A stretch of DNA of 64,000 bases from Schistocerca nitens (lineage: Eukaryota > Arthropoda > Insecta > Orthoptera > Acrididae), in NCBI RefSeq assembly GCF_023898315.1, contig NC_064614.1:497752109-497816108 (forward strand). Reading direction: 5' to 3'. Shown piece after piece: positions 22,930 through 33,466 of this stretch. The position numbers and the translations under genes were made by a program. The notes under the pieces were generated by a model. It searched no databases. It was not told where the DNA came from and worked only from the letters and a program-made list of their open reading frames with translations. Every line of letters begins with the position of its first letter. Position 1 is the stretch's first letter.

Positions 22930-24351
22930 CATTCCTGGAAATGGAAAAGAGAACACATTGACACCGGTGTGTCAGACCCACCATACTTGCTCCGGACACT
23001 GCGAGAGGGCTGTACAAGCAATGATCACACGCACGGCACAGCGGACACACCAGGAACCACGGTGTTGGCCGTCGAATGGCGCTAGCTGCGCAGCATTTGT
23101 GCACCGCCGCCGTCAGTGTCAGCCAGTTTGCCGTGGCATACGGAGCTCCATCGCAGTCTTTAACACTGGTAGCATGCCGCGACAGCGTGGACGTGAACCG
23201 TATGTGCAGTTGACGGACTTTGAGCGAGGGCGTATAGTGGGCATGCGGGAGGCCGGGTGGACGTACCGCCAAATTGCTCAACACGTGGGGCGTGAGGTCT
23301 CCACAGTACTTTGATGTTGTCGCCAGTGGTCGGCGGAAGGTGCACGTGCCCGTCGACCTGGGACCGGACCGCAGCGACGCACGGATGCACGCCAAGACCG
23401 TAGGATCCTACACAGTGCCGTAGGGGACCGCACCGCCACTTCCCAGCAAATTAGGGACACTGTTGCTCCTGGGGTATCGGCGAGGACCATTCGCAACCGT
23501 CTCCATGAAGCTGGGCTACGGTCCCGCACACCGTTAGGCCGTCTTCCGCTCACGCCCCAACATCGTGCAGCCCGCCTCCAGTGGTGTCGTGACAGGCGTG
23601 AATGGAGGGACGAATGGAGACGTGTCGTCTTCAGCGATGAGAGTCGCTTCTGCCTTGGTGCCAATGATGGTCGTATGCGTGTTTGGCGCCGTGCAGGTGA
23701 GCGCCACAATCAGGACTGCATATGACCGAGGCACACAGGGCCAACACCCGGCATCATGGTGTGGGGAGCGATCTCCTACACTGGCCGTACACCACTGGTG
23801 ATCGTCGAGGGGACACTGAATAGTGCACGGTACATCCAAACCGTCATCGAACCCATCGTTCTACCATTCCTAGACCGGCAAGGGAACTTGCTGTTCCAAC
23901 AGGACAATGCACGTCCGCATGCATCCCGTGCCACCCAACGTGCTCTAGAAGGTGTAAGTCAACTACCCTGGCCAGCAAGATCTCCGGATCTGTCCCCCAT
24001 TGAGCATGTTTGGGACTGGATGAAGCGTCGTCTCACGCGGTCTGCACGTCCAGCACGAACGCTGGTCCAACTGAGGCGCCAGGTGGAAATGGCATGGCAA
24101 GCCGTTCCACAGGACTACATCCAGCATCTCTACGATCGTCTCCATGGGAGAATAGCAGCCTGCATTGCTGCGAAAGGTGGATATACAGTGTACTAGTGCC
24201 GACATTGTGCATGCTCTGTTGCCTGTGTCTATGTGCCTGTGGTTCTGTCAGTGTGATCATGTGATGTATCTGACCCCAGGAATGTGTCAATAAAGTTTCC
24301 CCTTCCTGGGACAATGAATTCGCGGTGTTCTTATTTCAATTTCCAGGAGTG
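22930..24351 (+). mobile_element. Tc1-like element, copy 1 (1422 bp)
   Basis: The ends are CATTCCTGGAAATGGAAAAG (from 22930) and, in reverse, CACTCCTGGAAATTGAAATA (to 24351). They are flanked by TA at 22928-22929 and 24352-24353. It sits in the RT of LINE B, and deleting it restores LLFLLYINDLPF. GC content is clearly higher than its surroundings. The same element, same length, occurs inverted at 32045-33466. It carries one transposase frame with two nonsense codons, so it cannot move itself. Confidence 0.95.
23174..24196 (+). pseudogene. Tc1-like transposase, copy 1, two nonsense codons
   Basis: A 340-codon frame starts at ATG 23174 (MPRQRGREPYVQLTDFERG) and ends at TAG 24194-24196. It has an amino paired-like DNA-binding region (TYRQIAQHVGREVSTV, then R-rich GARARRPGTGP). 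FSDESRF (about 23630) gives the first catalytic Asp, FQQDNARPH (about 23895-23925) the second, and SPDLSPIEHVW (about 23985) the catalytic Glu. By my count 32 residues separate the second Asp and the Glu, where classic Tc1 has 34. In-frame TGA occurs at codon 47 (23312-23314) and codon 184 (23723-23725). The frame is otherwise intact. Confidence 0.9.
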
Positions 24352-25434
24352 TATAATAAGAACAACAAAGGACCCAAGACTGACCCTTGTGGAACCCCAT
24401 TCTTGATAGTTCCCCAGTTTGAGGAATGTGCTGATCTTTGCATGTTATGAGAACTACTTATTTCAACTTTCTGCACTCTTCCAGTTAGGTACGAATTAAA
24501 CCATTTGTGCACTGTCCCACTCATGCCACAATACTTGAGCTTGGCTAGCAGAATTTCATGATTTACACAATCAAAAGCCTTTGAGAGATCACAAAAAATC
24601 CCAATGGGTGGTGTTCGGTTATTCAGATCATTCATAATTTGACTGGTGAAAGCATATATGGCATTTTCGTTGAAAAACCTTTCTGGAAACCAAACTGACA
24701 TTTTGTTAGTACTTCATTGTTACAGATATGTGAAGCTACTCTTGAATACATTACTTTCTAAAAAATTTTGGATAAAGCTGTTAGAAGGGAGATTGGACGG
24801 TAATTGTTGACATCAGATCTATCCCCCTTTTTATGCAAAGGTATAACAATAGCATATTTCAGTCTATCAGGGAAAATGCCCTGTTCCAGAGAGCTATTAC
24901 ACAGGTGGCTGAGAATCTTACTTATCTGTTGAGAACAAGCTTTTAGTATTTTGCTGGAAATGCCATCAATTCCATGTGAGTTTTTGCTTTTAAGCAAGTT
25001 TATTATTTTCCTAATTTCAGAGGGAGAAGTGGGTGAGACTTCAATTGTATCAAATTGCATAGGTATGGCCTCTTCCATTAACAGCCTAGCATCTTCTAAT
25101 GAACACCTGGATCCTACTATATCCACAACATTTAGAAAATGATTATTAAAAATATTTTCAACTTCTGACTTTTTGTTCGTAAAGTTTTCATTCAATTTGA
25201 TGGTAATACTGTCTTCCTCTGCTCTTGGTTGACCTGTTTCTCTTTTAATAATATTCCAAATTGTTTTAATTTTATTATCAGAGTTGCTGATTTCAGACAT
25301 GATACACATACTCCTGGATTTTTTAATAACTTTTCTTAATATAACACAGTAGTTTTTATAATGTTTGATAGTTTCTGGGTCACTACTCTTTCTTGCTGTC
25401 AGATACATTTCCCTTTTCCGGTTACAAGATACTT

Positions 25435-25856
25435 TTATACCCTTAGTAAAGTCGTATTCTGGAAACCTCGACATATTTTCTCAAATAGCCTGTTTGCTGT
25501 AACAATCTCGATGTTTACGCACGAGTTTTCCATCAGATCGTGTCTCCTGGGGATGTTAACAATGTAGAAATGCACTCGAGGCATCCTTTTGATTGTTTCC
25601 TTTAGGATTCTCGTTGCACGCCAAGTTTCATTACAGTAAACATCATTTGCGCCTCCTATTATGATGCAGCTGTTACCCGTCGTTAATATGTTGTCACCGT
25701 TTTTCAGAATTTCGCGTAATGGCGCGCCTGGTTTGATGATGCCTGTTACATTAAGGTCTGGGTGATTTCTTCTCATAATTTCCGTAACTCCTCTCCCATG
25801 ACTATCTGCAAAAATATATGTCTGTTGCTTGTATCCTTACTTATGCATAACGTGGT
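25435..25856 (-). pseudogene. LINE B ORF1 esterase-like (SGNH) domain, truncated
   Basis: The minus strand reads IFADSHGRGV (about 25800-25830), matching block I of SGNH/GDSL hydrolases with the catalytic Ser. It continues through GIIKPGAPLREILKNGDN and IIIGGANDVYC (about 25645-25680), the block III G-x-N-D, then VHFYIVNIPRRHDL. This esterase-like fold is known from ORF1 of CR1/jockey-type LINEs. The usual closing block with catalytic His (seen in LINE A as TRHGLHMN at about 21790) is missing, because the frame passes at about 25470 into ORF2 linker. Confidence 0.75.
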
Positions 25857-26455
25857 TGTTTACTTTTTTTTCTTTACGAATATTTACCTTGTGTTTTTCT
25901 CCGTTTAATCCACTTGTATATTTTTGTGTGGATAGTTTGTCCATATTTTTATCCATAGATGCACTTTCTTTTCTTGCGTTTAATTCACTTGTGTCTTTTT
26001 GAGTGATCAGTTCGTTCATATTTCTAGTTACAGTCGTACTGTTTACACTTTGTACATTTGGTTGTGCAGACCTACGAATTTTATGGCTAGCATTAATGAG
26101 ATCTTGTTGCCTTGACGATTCAGATAGTCCCCGTATGGTTAGTACCAAATTTTCCATTGTTTTTATATATATTTTTTATAATGTCAAGTTCTTTTTGAAG
26201 TTCGTCATGTACGCTGTCTTCTATTCCCGCGTAGCACTTTTCACTCGCGATCTCGCGGCCGTTACACTCTATGTTACATTTACACTGTATTTGTAAATCA
26301 TCTTGAGCATAGCAGTGTGAATGGCACCATTTATGTTTAAACACGCATATTCTAATTCCATTTAGCACTGTTTCGTCACAAACAATACACTTGATTGAAA
26401 TTAAGTCCTCAAAAACTGCAGAGCGGTTTAAAGTTACATGTACACTTGCCGCCAT
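25837..26455 (-). pseudogene. LINE B ORF1 amino half, Cys/His (PHD-like) module
   Basis: The likely start is the ATG complementary to 26453-26455 (MAASVHVTLNR). Residues about 22-60 have CIVC...C...H..CHSHC...C.C...C spacing, like a PHD or related zinc-binding finger. A second frame (25837-26157) is polar and contains an imperfect internal repeat, ELITQKDTSELN versus KLSTQKYTSGLN, about 30 residues apart. A frame change lies near 26120-26157. The protein would bind the element's RNA, or other partners, before reverse transcription. This is inferred from related ORF1 proteins. Confidence 0.6.
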
Positions 26456-26479
26456 ATTTTAGCATTCAAACTCAAAGCC

Positions 26480-26651
26480 TTCTTGGTGCTCTGATATGCT
26501 TATGATAAGTGCTTCAAGGATTGGAAGATGTGTTGGCACAAGTGTATTATATCTGAGGGGGATTACTTTGAAGGGGACGGCATGAATATTGATGAATAAA
26601 TAAATATTTTTTCATAAAAATATAGTCACCTTACTTTTTGAACACACCTCG
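26480..26651 (+). mobile_element. Mariner 3' end fragment
   Basis: Plus-strand codons read KDWKMCWHKCIISEGDYFEG, the carboxy end of a mariner transposase. The stop near 26600 is followed by an AT-rich tail and the TIR ...TTACTTTTTGAACACACCTCG ending at 26651, then TA. The end matches those at 5289 and 18180, so it is the same lineage. Everything upstream is missing; it abuts the 5' end of LINE B. Confidence 0.75.
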
Positions 26652-26654
26652 TAC

Positions 26655-27105
26655 TTTCCATCATTCTTTTATCTTAAAAAAAACAAAAAAAAAAAAACAA
26701 TATTGATGAATTGCCTTGAACACTGTTCATAGCAGTTCCTCTTGATGCCCTGGACTGATTGTAACTTTATTGCTATAATGACACTAGTTGTCTGCCCCCT
26801 GGCCATCCCTCCTACAAACTTACAGCAAAACCAAGCAAATTCTTGCTTATCTACCCATGCCTTCCTCACTAATAGTTGTACCAATACAATTAATTAAAAC
26901 TTGGAACATTCATCCTTTTAGTGGATAATATAAGTGGGTTTGATTTCCTGACACTTTAGTAAATACTTCAAATCATTAATTCTTACCACACAAGAGCTTT
27001 TGGTATTTGTAAACCGTAATATATTCATTCAACAGTGTCATTTGTTGTTGACTAAGACTCAAAAAATTGATACTGCTTTTAAAAAAATATTGAGGGGGCC
27101 TTCTT
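26655..27105. other. No gene recognised
   Basis: AT-rich, with A-rich runs at about 26677-26700. It ends in a poly(C) run at 27106-27121, which borders the gypsy pol fragment. Confidence 0.5.
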
Positions 27106-27114
27106 CCCCCCCCC

Positions 27115-29060
27115 CCCCCCCTCGGCAGTTACTTCCATGAGTTGAAGTATGTCTGCAATTACTTAGATGATGCGGTCATTTATAAGGCAACATTTGCTGA
27201 TCATATAGAGCAACTTAGGTAAGTGTTGGGACATCTGAGAGAGGCAGTCTTGACTGTTAATCTGTCTAAATTGAATTTGGCCTGCAATGAAATCTTGTTT
27301 TGGGGCATATTGTATCAGCCCAGCGGATTAGTATAGATTAGGCACATACACAAGGTATTTACAACTCCACATTGCCCATAGACAAGAAGGGTTTTGCCTG
27401 ATTCATAGGTAGGGTGAATTATTTTAGAAAATGTATCCCCAATGTCACACAACTTGCAGCCCAGTTAATCAGCTGTGCCAGTAAAGTGAGAAATTCCAAT
27501 GGAGAGATTCTTGACAGGTAGCCTTGATCCCTGAAAACATGCACCATGCAATCCTCCAGTACTGGATATTACAGATTTCAATTTGATGTTTGCTGTGCAG
27601 ACAATTCTGATGTAGCTACCATTTTATTGCAAGAACATGACGGAGAGAAGAGACCTTTGGTTTATGCTTCAAGAGCCTTCACAGCTGCTGAAATAAATTA
27701 TTCTGGTTACAAGCTGGAAGATTAGGTTATCCTCTTTGTGTCAGAAAATTTTGTCTGGAGCATAATAAATTCAGACTAGAAACTGATAATCAGATGCTGA
27801 GTTGGGTTCTAGCTAGGCCCCATAATACTGGAAGAATTTTACAATGGGCAGTCCAAATATTCGTCTTCCAGTTTAAAGTAGTACATATCTGGAGGGGGGA
27901 GACACAAAACCAAGTCATGGATGCGCTTAGTTGCAAGTTTCAGGAGAATGTGCCAGAATCTATTGAAGAAGCAAAAGCACCAAATTTCATGGAAGCTGCA
28001 TCAGTTCCCTCTGAGATTCATTCACTGTCTGTTGATCTTAAGAAGAGACAACAACAAAAATAGTGAACTTGGTGAGATTTGAAGGCTGGAGGCAGGTGAC
28101 CCGATGGATGGCTATTACTTGGAGAAGGTGGTGTTATGTTACCGTACCCATTATGATAGGTAACTCAGGATTTACCTTCCTGAAAAGCTAGTCTTGCCAT
28201 AGTTAGTTATTTTGATCATTCATTGCACAGGGGACACCTGGCACTTTATAAAATCAGGATGAAAATTAAGGAACACTTACGTGGAAAAACATGAACTTGG
28301 ATGTTATGAAATTGGTTGGCCACTGTCAGCACAGTTAGACCACTAACGCTAACACTATCACCAGAATAGGTTTTTTCCAGTCCATCAGGGAACTTGAGCC
28401 TATGGATAAACTTTTTATTGATTATTTATGGCTCCCCCCATGTACCAAAAATAATAACAGATATATGTTATTGGTGGTTGATACCTTTATGAGGTTTGTG
28501 TGGTTGGTGCCTAGTAAAGAAATTATGACTGTCATTAATATCCAGCAGTGAAGCATTATATTTGACAGTTTTGGGCTTCCACAGACCGTAGTAAGTGACA
28601 ATGCTCCCAAATTTACATCACATGAATTTTGAAACAATTGTTTTAATAACAGAATTTTTCATTTGATGACTACGTCTTTACCCTCAGCTGTCTTTCACGA
28701 AATGGATTAACAGGCATCTGAAATCTGCCTAAATAATTTATCATTTTCATTTGCAGGAATGTTGGTACAGTTCCATGAATTGGCTTAGTCTTGCCCTTAA
28801 TAACACTTGCCATGAAACAAAAGATGATGTCTGCTAAACTAATGTTTGTGTTTCTCTTAATTCATCACTGAGTAATTTGTGTTCATTGAATGACCGGCTA
28901 CCTGAGTATATTGGCCCTGAGGGTATTAGGGCTAAATAGAAAGCTATGAGAAATAAAATTTCTCTTGCACATCAGAGAGAGGGCCATAGGTACAACGGGG
29001 GGAGATCACCTTCAGAAATAGTGGGGGATATTGTTTGTGTGAAGAATTTCTGAGGACAAA
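27115..29060 (+). pseudogene. Ty3/gypsy pol remnant: RT end, RNase H, integrase
   Basis: The plus strand begins in RT just before the catalytic motif, LKYVCNYLDDAVIY (about 27145-27185), with both Asp present. It continues through decayed RT and RNase H to an open frame (27794-28063) reading MLSWVLARPHNTGRI...FQFKVVHIW and DALSCKF, the end of RNase H. Integrase follows with MDKLFIDYLWLPP...NNRYMLLVVDTFMRFVWLVPSKE (about 28400-28520), containing the first catalytic Asp, and FGLPQTVVSDNAPKFTSHEF (about 28570-28630), containing the second. The carboxy part decays by about 29060. No 3' LTR is seen. Many stops. Confidence 0.8.
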
Positions 29061-29239
29061 GTAAAGGGGCCCAGGGGATCATAGAGAAAATGTGCTTCAA
29101 TTTCTTGGTCATTATAAGATCATTAAGAGCTTGTACCCTGTCAGCTTCTTGCTCCAACACCTTAAAATGCATAATAAAATTGGGCACATTTAATTCAGCT
29201 GAAATTAGAAAGTGTCAAAGCAAAAGCTGGTATGTAGTA

Positions 29240-30110
29240 AATTAAAGAAACTGTGCTGCCCACTCTAGTTTCTGATTTCTATATTGCCATTCACTAGGTG
29301 CCCCAAGATTGTTATTCTTTGGGCAAAGAAGAGACACTTTTTCAGAGTCAGATTCTGAACACGCTTAATGCTTTCAAACATGGCAGGAGCACTGTATAGT
29401 CCAAAACAGCATCATGTTGAAATCACAGAGGCCTTCAGGAGGTCTGAAGGCAATCTTTTTCGTGTTCAGTCTCATCAATGATGAATTGCCAGTATCCTTC
29501 CATATGTCCATAGTTGAGCAATACTTTGCTCCTTTCAAGCAGTCGAGGGTGTCATCAATGCATGGCGATGAATAGACATCTTCCTTAAATCTTTTTGTTC
29601 AGTTGGTAGTCAATGCAGAAAATCTATGTGCCCACCGTCTTCTTCACAAGTACCACTGGAGAGGAACAAGGACTCTCTGGAGCTTCAGTGATGTCATCGT
29701 GCAGCATTTTCTCCAGTTCATTCTGGATTATGTAATTCAGCAGGCAACACACTATATGAGCCCTGGCTAATTGCTGGATGATACCAAAATGGATACGATG
29801 TTCCACCATGGGCTGATTTGTCTGTCTTTTCTCTGCTCCAGATTTGAAAGCATCAAAAAATTGATTCAGGATGACTGTTAATCACTGACATTATTCCTTA
29901 TTTAGATCAGATCCTATTGATAGTTCAATACAAGCTTCCTCCCCTGCATTGTCTAAATTGGGGGGGGGGGGGGGGGGGGGCAAAGAGGACTGATATGTTC
30001 ATACTGATATTTTGGTAAGCTAGCAGCAGTGCCTTGAGTTTTTCTGTTTGGAGGTGGCTATGTGATGGGGAGTCACATATAATGTTGGCTGTCTCTTGTG
30101 GCATTTTCAC
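29240..30110 (-). pseudogene. Ty3/gypsy RT remnant (minus)
   Basis: The minus-strand open frame 29624-29809 reads MVEHRIHFG...EKMLHDDITEAPESPCSSPVVLVKK, the first part of a gypsy RT. Below it comes EDVYSSPCIDDTLDCLKG.KYCSTMDIW (about 29510-29600, first catalytic Asp in MDIW). Further degraded sequence reaches KKCLFFAQRITILGHLV (about 29285-29340), the segment after the catalytic YLDD. The YLDD region itself is too decayed to read. Upstream 29830-30110 is probably the protease-RT spacer and carries the poly(G) run. Orientation opposes the neighbour at 27.1-29.1 kb, so this is a separate insertion. Confidence 0.75.
29960..29980. repeat. Poly(G) tract, 21 bp
   Basis: An uninterrupted G run within the gypsy protease-RT spacer. 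Other G/C runs are a poly(C) at 27106-27121, and poly(G) at 43982-44000 and 56511-56528. Confidence 0.9.
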
Positions 30111-30599
30111 TGCTGGCTTGCAGCATTTCCATGCAGTGAATTCAGGTTTTATTTATGCCATGAAGGTACTTCACTGAGGTGTGCCAGCTGTGAGACCATT
30201 GTGGCAGTCATTATTATCATCCAACAGAAGTTCATGGTGGGCTGCCATATGCTGTACTGCATCTTAACAGGTCTTACCTGTGTCAAAAGTGAGTGAACAT
30301 ACTACTTGTGTGAGTCAGTCTTGATAGTGCTTGTAGGAGCTTAGCTGCCCTACTGTTTATGTTTCTGTTCCTATATTGGTTGTTGAGAAATTAGGTACCA
30401 ACCACCATGCTACAAGGTGTCAAAACTGTGTGTTCCTTTTATTTAAAATTTCAAATGGAGTGCTGGCAGTAACTTGTGATTTAAACTTATCTTTGAATAT
30501 TGTACTTACAGGGTGGCATCTTGCCCTAAACTGCCTTTGCATTGAGCCACCTGAGATGACATTATTTCACTCATCATTTCAGTGGTACGTACAAGAATT
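30111..30599. other. No gene recognised
   Basis: A mixed stretch between the gypsy RT and a LINE fragment. It may contain more gag-protease sequence of the minus-strand gypsy, but I cannot follow a frame. Confidence 0.4.
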
Positions 30600-31265
30600 A
30601 AGCTGGGGCAATTCTGCTGGATTCTCCCTTTAAAGAAACATCTGAAAACAGAGTTAAGCATTTCAACTTTTGCTTTCTACCCTCAATTTCATATTCTGTC
30701 TTATTCAATAGGGACTGGACCCTAACTTTGATGTCACTGACAGCCTTTATGTAAGACCGGAATTGCTTTGGGTTTTGTGAAAGATCATTTGGTATTATGC
30801 TATGGTAGTCAGTGAAGACTTCATGTGTTACTCTCCTGACAGCTGAACACATTTCAGTCAGCAGTTCTTTGTCTATAGTCATTTACTTTGTTTTGCATCC
30901 ATTACTTTGGAAGTTTCTTTACAGTGAGTGTATATCATGAAGGATTCCTCCCATTATGAACTGTTCTACTGGGTACATATCTGTCTAGTGCTTGGTCAAC
31001 TATTCTTTTAAACTTGAGCCATAGTTCCTCTACATGCTCCTGCCCTGTGCTGAAAGTTTTAGATTCCTTGTTTAGATATGACACTACTGAGCTTTTATCT
31101 AGTTTACTGAACACATACTGTGTTTCTTGGTGTTTTAGTTGTTCTTTGTACTTTATAAGTCATTGTTGCCACAATTGCGTCACGTTCACTAATACCAATG
31201 TCAATGTGGACATCTTTAGAAAGGTCAGGTGTATTTGCTGCATTAGATCCAATATATTTCCCTCC
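30600..31265 (-). mobile_element. LINE endonuclease/linker fragment (minus)
   Basis: The minus-strand frame 30598-30882 reads RRVTHEVFTDYHSIIPNDLS, FRSYIKAVSDIKVRVQSL and LKGESSRIAPA, the EN-RT linker of jockey-like LINEs. A similar linker occurs at 35.2-35.5 kb. Upstream, to 31265, a decayed stretch reads DLSKDVHIDIGISERDAIV, the endonuclease end. Neither the RT nor the endonuclease core is included, so this is an internal scrap cut by later insertions. Confidence 0.6.
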
Positions 31266-31269
31266 TGAG

Positions 31270-31785
31270 TAGGGTTCTGAATTACAGAACTACAACTTTA
31301 CAACTGAGAAACAGTGTGTTGCAGTTGTTTTGGCTATTATATTTATTTGACAAACCATTCACCATTGTGACAGATCACCATTGTTTATGCTGGCTGACAA
31401 GCCTTATTGATCTGTCAGTCAACTGGTAGGATGAGCTCTGAGGCTTCAGGGGTTTGTCACAATGATGTACAGAAATAGACTAAAGCACAAAGATGGTGAC
31501 TGCTTTCAAGGAATCATGTGGCACAACACAACAGTATGATTGAAATGTCAGTCATAGCTGCATTAAATGATATTGGTGCTGAACCGAGGGAAGATACAGC
31601 ACTGCTGAAAACCTCAGAAGCATTGAAAAATGAGGACTCAAATAAAAGGAGATTCAAATTAATAAATGGAACATTGTATAGGAGGAACTACGATCCAATG
31701 AGGCGGAAATGTTTGTATGCCATCGCAACTCATCTGTGGCCAGCAGTCCTGAAGTATGTCCATGATGATGCTGAAATGGTAAGGG
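31270..31785 (+). pseudogene. Ty3/gypsy RNase H and following segment (plus)
   Basis: 31290-31515 gives YTTTEKQCVAVVWAI-like, KPFTIVTDHHCLCWLTSLIDLS and a GRWALRLQGFV-like stretch across frame changes. This is the RNase H region, with its catalytic Asp in TDHH. The open frame 31518-31785 continues with FKLINGTLYRRNYDPMRRKCL and LKYVHDDAE, the RNase H-integrase junction. The frame is cut at 31785 where the inverted LTR begins. The integrase core is not found on the other side. Confidence 0.7.
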
Positions 31786-32044
31786 TGTTAGGACGTGGGA
31801 GTGATAAATGACTCAGCTCACACTCAGCAGAAACATTTCACAAATTTATTTCACCCATACAGCTTGAATAAGGCATATGTCAGTAGCCTGAGCACATTTA
31901 ATTACCAAGTTAAGTGGTTGTAAGGTAATTATTAAATTGTCTGAAAGTGCCAAAAAGTAAATCGGACATCAATGCACTTTAATGTTGCCAATAAGATAAC
32001 ACCAAAAAAATATTTAAAAGTGCCAATGAATTCACAACAAAATA

Positions 32045-33466
32045 CACTCCTGGAAATTGAAATAAGAACACCGTGAATTCATTGTCCCAGGAAGGGGAAA
32101 CTTTATTGACACATTCCTGGGGTCAGATACATCACATGATCACACTGACAGAACCACAGGCACATAGACACAGGCAACAGAGCATGCACAATGTCGGCAC
32201 TAGTACACTGTATATCCACCTTTCGCAGCAATGCAGGCTGCTATTCTCCCATGGAGACGATCGTAGAGATGCTGGATGTAGTCCTGTGGAACGGCTTGCC
32301 ATGCCATTTCCACCTGGCGCCTCAGTTGGACCAGCGTTCGTGCTGGACGTGCAGACCGCGTGAGACGACGCTTCATCCAGTCCCAAACATGCTCAATGGG
32401 GGACAGATCCGGAGATCGTGCTGGCCAGGGTAGTTGACTTACACCTTCTAGAGCACGTTGGGTGGCACGGGATACATGCGGACGTGCATTGTCCTGTTGG
32501 AACAGCAAGTCCCCTTGCCGGTCTAGGAATGGTAGAACGATGGGTTCGATGACGGTTTGGATGTACCGTGCACTATTCAGTGTCCCCTCGACGATCACCA
32601 GTGGTGTACGGCCAGTGTAGGAGATCGCTCCCCACACCATGATGCCGGGTGTTGGCCCTGTGTGCCTCGGTCGTATGCAGTCCTGATTGTGGCGCTCACC
32701 TGCATGGCGCCAAACACGCATACGACCATCATTGGCACCAAGGCAGAAGCGACTCTCATCGCTGAAGACGACACGTCTCCATTCGTCCCTCCATTCACGC
32801 CTGTCGCGACACCACTGGAGGCGGGCTGCACGATGTTGGGGCGTGAGCGGAAGACGGCCTAACGGTGTGCGGGACCGTAGCCCAGCTTCATGGAGACGGT
32901 TGCGAATGGTCCTCGCCGATACCCCAGGAGCAACAGTGTCCCTAATTTGCTGGGAAGTGGCGGTGCGGTCCCCTACGGCACTGTGTAGGATCCTACGGTC
33001 TTGGCGTGCATCCGTGCGTCGCTGCGGTCCAGTCCCAGGTCGACGGGCACGTGCACCTTCCGCCGACCACTGGCGACAACATCAAAGTACTGTGGAGACC
33101 TCACGCCCCACGTGTTGAGCAATTTGGCGGTACGTCCACCCGGCCTCCCGCATGCCCACTATACGCCCTCGCTCAAAGTCCGTCAACTGCACATACGGTT
33201 CACGTCCACGCTGTCGCGGCATGCTACCAGTGTTAAAGACTGCGATGGAGCTCCGTATGCCACGGCAAACTGGCTGACACTGACGGCGGCGGTGCACAAA
33301 TGCTGCGCAGCTAGCGCCATTCGACGGCCAACACCGCGGTTCCTGGTGTGTCCGCTGTGCCGTGCGTGTGATCATTGCTTGTACAGCCCTCTCGCAGTGT
33401 CCGGAGCAAGTATGGTGGGTCTGACACACCGGTGTCAATGTGTTCTTTTTTCCATTTCCAGGAGTG
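32045..33466 (-). mobile_element. Tc1-like element, copy 2 (1422 bp, inverted)
   Basis: Same ends, same length and nearly the same sequence as 22930-24351, in the opposite direction. TA duplications lie at 32043-32044 and 33467-33468. It is inserted in LTR copy 2, and removing it restores the alignment with copy 1. The two copies 7.7 kb apart form a large inverted repeat. Confidence 0.95.
32200..33222 (-). pseudogene. Tc1-like transposase, copy 2, one nonsense codon
   Basis: The frame starts at the ATG complementary to 33220-33222 and ends at 32200. It has 340 codons with the same domains as copy 1: amino DNA-binding region, FSDESRF, FQQDNARPH and SPDLSPIEHVW. The only break is TGA at codon 47 (complement of 33082-33084), the same position as in copy 1. 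Copy 1's second stop (codon 184) reads Arg here. The carboxy 173 codons (32200-32721) are a continuous open frame containing the second and third catalytic residues. Confidence 0.9.

Larger units (their letters stand above)
22159..25474 (-). pseudogene. LINE B reverse transcriptase, split by Tc1
   Basis: From 25474 down, the first frame reads an EN-RT linker and RT start, ending with PLHKKGDRSDVNNYRPISLL (about 24800). After a short broken piece, 24354-24701 gives FCDLSKAFDCVNHEIL and [16 protein letters not shown]. The reading is cut exactly at the TA of the Tc1 insertion and resumes at 22929 with INDLPFYIHEE and KLVLFADDTSIVI (catalytic Asp pair about 22870-22890). It then gives NFDKTQYIQF, YSKFLGVSIDERLNWKQHI, HSLLSYGIIFWGNSS and a carboxy tail to the stop at 22159. 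Few breaks apart from the Tc1 and the upstream deletion. Confidence 0.85.
21835..26470 (-). mobile_element. Jockey-superfamily LINE B, nearly full length with internal deletion
   Basis: The 3' end is marked by a (TAGAT)n tail at 21835-21857 and a T-rich 3' UTR (21960-22070). Upstream on the minus strand come ORF2 RT (22159-22929 continuing at 24352-25474), then ORF1 (25435-26455), and about 15 bp of 5' leader before a mariner fragment. ORF1's esterase runs straight into the EN-RT linker of ORF2 at about 25470. The ORF1 end and the whole APE endonuclease are therefore deleted. A Tc1 element sits at 22930-24351, and removing it rejoins the RT in frame. Confidence 0.85.

Noticed and set aside
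23278-24314. Several Arg/Ser/His-rich minus frames over 80-140 codons
   Set aside because: Shadows of the GC-rich Tc1 transposase frame. The same shadows recur inverted at copy 2.
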